A stretch of 27,549 nucleotides of DNA from a bacterium (lineage in GTDB: Bacteria; Cyanobacteriota; Vampirovibrionia; Obscuribacterales; Obscuribacteraceae): contig JAUIJG010000008.1 in assembly GCA_030431355.1 (NCBI GenBank), positions 1 through 27,549 of the forward strand, written 5' to 3'. The position numbers and the translations under genes were made by a program. Positions 23,779-27,549 of this stretch are shown here, piece by piece (positions within the stretch are counted from its first letter, which is position 1; each line of letters opens with the position of its first letter). The notes under the pieces were generated by a model. The model saw nothing but the letters and a program-made list of their open reading frames with translations, did no database searches and was not told where the DNA came from.

Positions 23779-24597
23779 TCAGGGATTTTCCAGCTCTGCG
23801 TTCAGACTGCTTGCCATTCTAAAAAGATGGGGTGTGCCTGATTTAGAAAAAGATGTCAAAAGTGGTCTCAGTTCTGCTCTGGCGTCTTCGTACCTCTTTA
23901 GACCTGCCAGTGCCAGGCTTTTCAGATAGGGCAGGTAGGAGTCCTGGTAATGTAATTCTTCGCAACGTCGAAACTGATCAAGGGCCAGATTGTAGTCGGT
24001 CTTATCAAGGTATAGTCTGCCGAGCATCAGGTGAGCCATTCCATTTTTTGGATCTATCTCTATGGCTCTTTGGAAATCAAATAATGCTTCATTCAAATAT
24101 CCCAACTTAACCAGAGTGTTTCCCAGATTTATTCTTAATTCTGCTGAATCCATTCCGTTCAGTTTGGCAAGCTTCAAAGAATCCGCATAGCTTTTGACGG
24201 CATCTTTGTGGTCACCTAACTTATCGAGGGCAAGACCCTTCCAGAAATAGACTGCCGGAGAGCGAGGATTGATAGCCGCCGCTTCGGCCAGAAGATTGAG
24301 CGCGTTCTGGGGAGAACCGTTTACAATCGCAGTCCGGGCATTTTGAATCAGTAGCCTGTACCTTTTCCCCAGAGATTCTCTTCTCTGGATAGGATTTTGA
24401 CCCGATGGCCCGTTTATGTGTGGATTGTATAAGTTGGGATTGGCAGTTTGTCCGGGCTGAAGCTGACCATAGCCCTGGGGCTGGGCAGGCGCAGGAGCGC
24501 AAACAAGTACGCAACCTATTGGAAAGATGATCAGGAACAGTTTTTCAATCGTTCGTTTTTTTATGATCCGGCTCCCATTTAATGCCGACAGTGTCAA
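23779..24597 (-). CDS. Secreted TPR protein
   Basis: 272 residues from TTG 24597; no good ribosome binding site is seen and the true start is uncertain. A hydrophobic segment (about 18-34, KLFLIIFPIGCVLVCAPAPA) then AQPQ looks like a signal peptide with a long basic leader. A Pro/Gln/Asn-rich linker follows (about 38-70). Residues about 80-265 hold TPR units: ALNLLAEAAAINPRSPAVYF, AVKSYADSLKLAKLNGMDSA, ALFDFQRAIEIDPKNGMAHL and ALDQFRRCEELHYQDSYLPY. Exported adaptor-type protein with unknown partner. Upstream of the lyase-like gene (63 bp) and possibly co-transcribed with it and tdk. Confidence 0.8.
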   Translation of the reverse strand: MTLSALNGSRIIKKRTIEKLFLIIFPIGCVLVCAPAPAQPQGYGQLQPGQTANPNLYNPHINGPSGQNPIQRRESLGKRYRLLIQNARTAIVNGSPQNALNLLAEAAAINPRSPAVYFWKGLALDKLGDHKDAVKSYADSLKLAKLNGMDSAELRINLGNTLVKLGYLNEALFDFQRAIEIDPKNGMAHLMLGRLYLDKTDYNLALDQFRRCEELHYQDSYLPYLKSLALAGLKRYEDARAELRPLLTSFSKSGTPHLFRMASSLNAELENP

Positions 24598-24662
24598 GTT
24601 TATTCTACCCGTATGCCGCTAAGATATGGCTGGAGCACTGGTTTTGGTGCTATTTTATTGCT

Positions 24663-24968
24663 ATGACAACTGATCAGTGCGCTTCACTGCTAATAGAAGG
24701 AATACCGACGGCCTGCCGCGAATGCGCCGGAGACCTCTGTCTTCGGCAACAGGTTTTAAATATGGCTCTGGGATTTACCGAGAGTTTGCTCTGTCTCCAC
24801 TGTCTTGCCAAAGAGAATGGAAAAGAGCCTGACGAGATGCTTGGAGATCTGAAGGTATATATCTATTCGCGAGAATGTTTTAAGAGTCAGTGGATTAAGT
24901 ATTTGGACGATTCCTACTGTCCCTCTCCGAAAGGGTGTTATCCTTCCGTATGCTTTGAAGAAATTTAG
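24663..24968 (+). CDS. Ten-cysteine small protein
   Basis: 101 residues from ATG 24663; the frame is open upstream to 24582, but that overlaps the divergent TPR start. Ten Cys: 6, 18, 21, 26, 44, 47, 72, 86, 92 and 97, arranged as CxxCxxxxC, CLHC and a C-terminal CPSPKGCYPSVC block. This pattern points to metal (Fe-S or zinc) or sulfur chemistry, or to a disulfide-linked fold. No signal peptide, so probably cytoplasmic and reduced. No family named. Followed after 93 bp by a TusA-like sulfur carrier, whose one catalytic Cys makes a functional pair plausible (inference). A dyad CAGTCA/TGACTG sits between the two genes. Confidence 0.65.
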   Translation: MTTDQCASLLIEGIPTACRECAGDLCLRQQVLNMALGFTESLLCLHCLAKENGKEPDEMLGDLKVYIYSRECFKSQWIKYLDDSYCPSPKGCYPSVCFEEI

Positions 24969-25061
24969 TTAGTCCTCAGTCATACTCCGGCGGCTGACTG
25001 CCTCAATAAAGCGACAAGCACACAGTAAGCAGAGATGATGCCGCAAGGAAACGGAAGGACA

Positions 25062-25292
25062 ATGGCAGAGTTGAAAACCCTGGACTTAAGAGGCGTTGCC
25101 TGTCCTATGAATTTTGTCAAAACCCAGCTTTTCCTGGACAAAATGTCATCAGGGGAAAAAGTTGAAGTTTTGCTTGACCAGGGAGAACCGGTCGAAAGCG
25201 TGAGCAAATCCGTGGTTCAAGAAGGCCATGTGGTTGAGGAGAACCAGGCTTTTGAAGAAGGACACTGTCGAATTTTAATAAGGAAAGGCTAG
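25062..25292 (+). CDS. TusA-family sulfur carrier protein
   Basis: 76 residues from ATG 25062, set by GGAAGGA at 25053-25059; an upstream in-frame ATG at 25035 lacks a comparable site. The SirA/TusA fold is shown by LDLRGVACPMNFVKTQLFL, with active-site Cys in ACPMN, then EVLLDQGEPVESVSKSV and the ending HCRILIRKG. TusA proteins carry a persulfide on this Cys for tRNA thiolation, molybdopterin or other sulfur transfers. Classical TusA has CPxP; here the second Pro is Asn, marking a different subfamily. Sits after the ten-cysteine gene. The strong promoter of the next gene begins 8 bp after its stop, so the pair is transcribed separately from what follows. Confidence 0.85.
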   Translation: MAELKTLDLRGVACPMNFVKTQLFLDKMSSGEKVEVLLDQGEPVESVSKSVVQEGHVVEENQAFEEGHCRILIRKG

Positions 25293-25299
25293 CGCATTA

Positions 25300-25329
25300 T
25301 TGACAATTCAAGCGCTATCTTTGTATAAC
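25300..25329 (+). promoter_or_regulatory. Strong sigma-70-type promoter
   Basis: TTGACA (25300-25305), 18-bp spacer, TATAAC (25324-25329). Perfect -35 and five of six -10 bases. Drives the TPR gene at 25363 and probably the lipoprotein gene after it. Confidence 0.7.
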
Positions 25330-25362
25330 CGCTAAGCTGATTATGTAGATTCCGGGGGCACT

Positions 25363-26037
25363 ATGGCAGCCAGGTCGAAAAAACATCTTTTTAGCAATTC
25401 AGTTCTAACAGCAGTTCTGATCTTGTCTGTGGGCGGAGTTTCTGCCGTATCGGGTCAGGAAGCTGCTCCAACCATGGAAGATTTGAAGCTCTCCCTGGAG
25501 AAAGCTGAGGCGAATCCAGCGAACCCGGCTTTTCGTTTAGAGTACGCTGAAACCCTTAGAAAGATGGGCAAGAAGAAAGAGGCAAACCACCAGTTAATGG
25601 CGGTAACGGATGTCGACGCCTCCTACTATGTGGCTTATCACTTGCTTGCCAAGCACTGTAAAGACGCCAAACTTCTTAAGGAAGCTACCAGAAGATTAGA
25701 ACACCTGAAAATCACCAAGCCTAAGGAGCTTATGCTTCGGGTTGCTCTGTCGGAACTGCTTGAAGCCCAGGGGGATTTTTATCATGCCAGCCGATCCCTG
25801 GTCGACATAGTTTTCCTGGATGCGGTGCCGCCGAAATATAAACAGAAAGTTCATGCCAGAATTCGGTACTTGCAAGCAAAAGCAAGGGATAGTCATGCTG
25901 GAAGGAGCACTGGAACTCAGGATTCAATCGCATCGGATAATGATCCTCCCCTTCCTGAAGAATCTATAAAACGGGGTCTGGCCGCTTCCTCTATTCAAAA
26001 AGATGATAACTTTGGTAATGCATCGCTGAAGCGCTAG
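25363..26037 (+). CDS. Secreted TPR-like protein
   Basis: 224 residues from ATG 25363 with GGGGGC just upstream. A basic start then hydrophobic segment (about 9-30, ending VSAVSGQEA) is a signal peptide. Residues about 38-150 contain TPR-like helices (NPAFRLEYAETLRKMGKKKEA and ELMLRVALSELLEAQGDFYH). The last 55 residues are Ser/Asp-rich and probably disordered. Exported, function unknown. First gene of a two-gene unit with the TPR lipoprotein 16 bp downstream; the shared promoter is at 25300-25329. Confidence 0.8.
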   Translation: MAARSKKHLFSNSVLTAVLILSVGGVSAVSGQEAAPTMEDLKLSLEKAEANPANPAFRLEYAETLRKMGKKKEANHQLMAVTDVDASYYVAYHLLAKHCKDAKLLKEATRRLEHLKITKPKELMLRVALSELLEAQGDFYHASRSLVDIVFLDAVPPKYKQKVHARIRYLQAKARDSHAGRSTGTQDSIASDNDPPLPEESIKRGLAASSIQKDDNFGNASLKR

Positions 26038-26053
26038 AACAGGCAAAATTTAG

Positions 26054-26788
26054 ATGAATTTGAGATTTGGATACGGAGTCACCCTCACCCTGGCTGCAAT
26101 TGCTCTTTGTTCTTGCAGCACGAACGTTCATCGGGGCAACAACCATCTTGCTGATTTAAAATACTCCAGGACCAGTCATCCTGGCGCTGGAGACGGTATC
26201 AGCACCACCACGGCCAAAGCTAACATGCAAGAAGAGATGGCTGTGGTCGAAGAGATAAGAGAAGCCTGGAAGCTGGCCGCCGTTAAAAAGGACAAAGAAG
26301 GTGCTCTCAAAATCCTGCGCAAGCTGGATGAGGAACATCCCGGCATATCAACGATTCAGATGATGATGGGTCAGGTGGAAGAACTTTTTGGAAACAGCAA
26401 AGGGGCTGTGGTGCACTATAGAAAAGCCCATAGCGTGAATGAATTCAGTTCGGTACAGACCTATAAACTGGCTGAGTCACTGCGTAAGTCCGGTGACGCG
26501 AAAGGATCGATAGTTTATTACGAAAAGCTTGAGAAGCGCTTGGAAACAGCGGTGGGCGAATTTGATCGTCAGGGAATGAAATCCCTTTTGGCGTCCGTGC
26601 GCAGCGGAATGGCTGAAGCGATGCTTGACGCAGGAGAACCTACGGATAAGGTCCTTGCTGTTCTCGCTAAATTAGAAGACTTTGATGAGACTTCTAAGAA
26701 ACGGGGAGCGCGTGTATTGCACCGAGTTATATCAAAGTATCCTAATAATCAAGAAGCGAAAATGCTCCTTAAGAAGTATGACTTATAG
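26054..26788 (+). CDS. TPR lipoprotein
   Basis: 244 residues. The signal sequence ends in IALCSCS: Cys21 after L-C-S fits a lipobox, so the protein is probably lipid-anchored in the envelope. Residues about 65-150 carry TPR-like units (EAWKLAAVKKDKEGALKILR, GNSKGAVVHYRKAHSVNEFS, GDAKGSIVYYEKLEKRLETA), with a further helical region to the end. No catalytic motif. Starts 16 bp after the preceding TPR gene; the two exported TPR proteins probably act together. Confidence 0.82.
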   Translation: MNLRFGYGVTLTLAAIALCSCSTNVHRGNNHLADLKYSRTSHPGAGDGISTTTAKANMQEEMAVVEEIREAWKLAAVKKDKEGALKILRKLDEEHPGISTIQMMMGQVEELFGNSKGAVVHYRKAHSVNEFSSVQTYKLAESLRKSGDAKGSIVYYEKLEKRLETAVGEFDRQGMKSLLASVRSGMAEAMLDAGEPTDKVLAVLAKLEDFDETSKKRGARVLHRVISKYPNNQEAKMLLKKYDL

Positions 26789-26791
26789 AAC

Positions 26792-26819
26792 TTACTGTCG
26801 TAAAATGGGTTCAAATAAT
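26792..26819 (+). promoter_or_regulatory. Candidate promoter for the hpd gene
   Basis: TTACTG (26792-26797), 16-bp spacer, AATAAT (26814-26819). Close to consensus at both ends. It begins 3 bp after the lipoprotein stop codon, separating hpd from the TPR unit. Confidence 0.4.
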
Positions 26820-26850
26820 ACATAAACCCTGATTCAGAGAGGTTCTACCA

Positions 26851-27549
26851 ATGGTCAAGGAGATAGTGGAGCGCCAGGCAACCGATGCTAGCGTCGAAGA
26901 AATTCAAGTAGACGGGTTCGACCATGTCGAATTTTATGTCGGTAACGCTTTGCAAGCCAGCTACTACTACAGCAAGGGTTTCGGTTTTGATCTAATCGCC
27001 TATCGAGGTCTGGAAACCGGAGACCGTGACCATGTCTCCTACGTGATGCGTCAGGGAAGTGTACAGATCGTTTTGAGTGGTGCTCTCACCGCCGAGAGCG
27101 AAATCGCGGAGCACGCCAAACAGCATGGCGATGGTGTGAAAGCTGTTGGATTCAGGGTTAGAGACGCTAGAAAAGCTCATGAAACTGCCCTTAAACGGGG
27201 AGCAAAACTACATAGAGCCATCGAAGAGCTGGAAGATGAAGATGGAAAGTACATCTGCGGTTCGGTATACACCTACGGTGATACCATTCATAAGTTCATC
27301 GAGAGAAAAGACTATAAAGGTGCCTTCGCCCCTGGCTTCAAAGCAGTTGAAAGCAAGAACAAAGAAGGGGTCGGGCTGGCCAGCATAGATCACATTGTAG
27401 GCAACGTGGAAGTGGAGAAGATGGACTTCTGGGTCGACTACTACAAAGAAGTTTTCGGGTTCTATGTCTATCAGCAGTTTGATAAGGACGATATCAGCAC
27501 CAAGTACTCCGCTCTGGTGTCGAAGGTGATGGCCAACAAGAGCGGCACA
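26851..27549 (+). CDS. hpd: 4-hydroxyphenylpyruvate dioxygenase, 3' end cut off by window
   Basis: 233 codons from ATG 26851 and still open at the window edge (the family is about 350-380 residues). It converts 4-hydroxyphenylpyruvate, O2 and no external cofactor to homogentisate in tyrosine breakdown. The N-terminal vicinal-oxygen-chelate domain begins DGFDHVEFYVGNA (21-33). The catalytic second domain begins ASIDHIVGNV, with His181 as the first iron ligand. The other two ligands (a second His and a Glu) lie beyond the window. GAGAGG just upstream gives the ribosome binding site. The product could also feed tocopherol/plastoquinone-type pathways, as in cyanobacteria, but nothing else here shows that. 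Confidence 0.93.
   Translation, partial: MVKEIVERQATDASVEEIQVDGFDHVEFYVGNALQASYYYSKGFGFDLIAYRGLETGDRDHVSYVMRQGSVQIVLSGALTAESEIAEHAKQHGDGVKAVGFRVRDARKAHETALKRGAKLHRAIEELEDEDGKYICGSVYTYGDTIHKFIERKDYKGAFAPGFKAVESKNKEGVGLASIDHIVGNVEVEKMDFWVDYYKEVFGFYVYQQFDKDDISTKYSALVSKVMANKSGT

Noticed and set aside
1..27549. tRNA or rRNA genes, CRISPR array, insertion sequence, prophage
   Set aside because: No cloverleaf-like tRNA ending, no spaced direct repeats, and no transposase, integrase or phage structural motif seen on either strand.

Overview
The window looks like a chromosomal segment of a mid-GC, Gram-negative-type bacterium. My best guess is a non-photosynthetic relative of Cyanobacteria (Obscuribacterales / Melainabacteria-Vampirovibrionia group). 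This rests on the density of secreted and lipoprotein TPR proteins (six in 27.5 kb), an MGDG-synthase-like glycosyltransferase, an archaeal-type AspRS, a cyanobacterial-looking alanine dehydrogenase, and a 4-hydroxyphenylpyruvate dioxygenase that implies aerobic tyrosine catabolism. No marker here proves the assignment. I saw no insertion sequence, phage, CRISPR array, tRNA or rRNA gene. No gene-free stretch exceeds about 255 bases.

Layout. 1-2829 (minus): a secreted lipase-like alpha/beta hydrolase, then aspS (cut by the window edge). Between them lies a complete trp-type attenuator: promoter, 26-codon leader peptide with nine consecutive Asn/Asp codons, mutually exclusive hairpins and a U-tailed terminator. 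2940-4940 (plus): a GT28/MGDG-synthase-like lipid glycosyltransferase and a small alpha/beta hydrolase. 4929-7197 (minus): a secreted basic TPR protein and a YqeG-type HAD phosphatase. 7448-8218 (plus): uppS. 8261-9369 (minus): a lipoprotein and a Roadblock/LC7 protein. 9540-15238 (plus): mutS, a large secreted TPR protein 24 bp behind it, and a small membrane protein with its own promoter. 15215-18777 (minus): a kinesin-light-chain-type TPR protein, exonuclease III, and alanine dehydrogenase. 18940-20136 (plus): a thiolase whose conserved C-terminus is out of frame. 20133-24597 (minus): two small unknown proteins, thymidine kinase, a degenerate aspartase/fumarase-superfamily protein and a TPR protein. 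24663-27549 (plus): a ten-cysteine small protein, a TusA-like sulfur carrier, a TPR protein, a TPR lipoprotein and a truncated hpd.

How the parts relate. Housekeeping genes (aspS, uppS, mutS, xth, tdk) are interspersed with envelope and TPR proteins. Envelope/lipid functions cluster at the left: lipase, lipid glycosyltransferase, hydrolase, a phosphatase family related to phosphatidylglycerophosphate phosphatases, and undecaprenyl diphosphate synthase. The best candidate for an undescribed system is the Asn/Asp-codon attenuator in front of the AspRS gene. A non-discriminating AspRS would supply the precursor of both Asn-tRNA and Asp-tRNA, and the leader senses exactly those two codon families.
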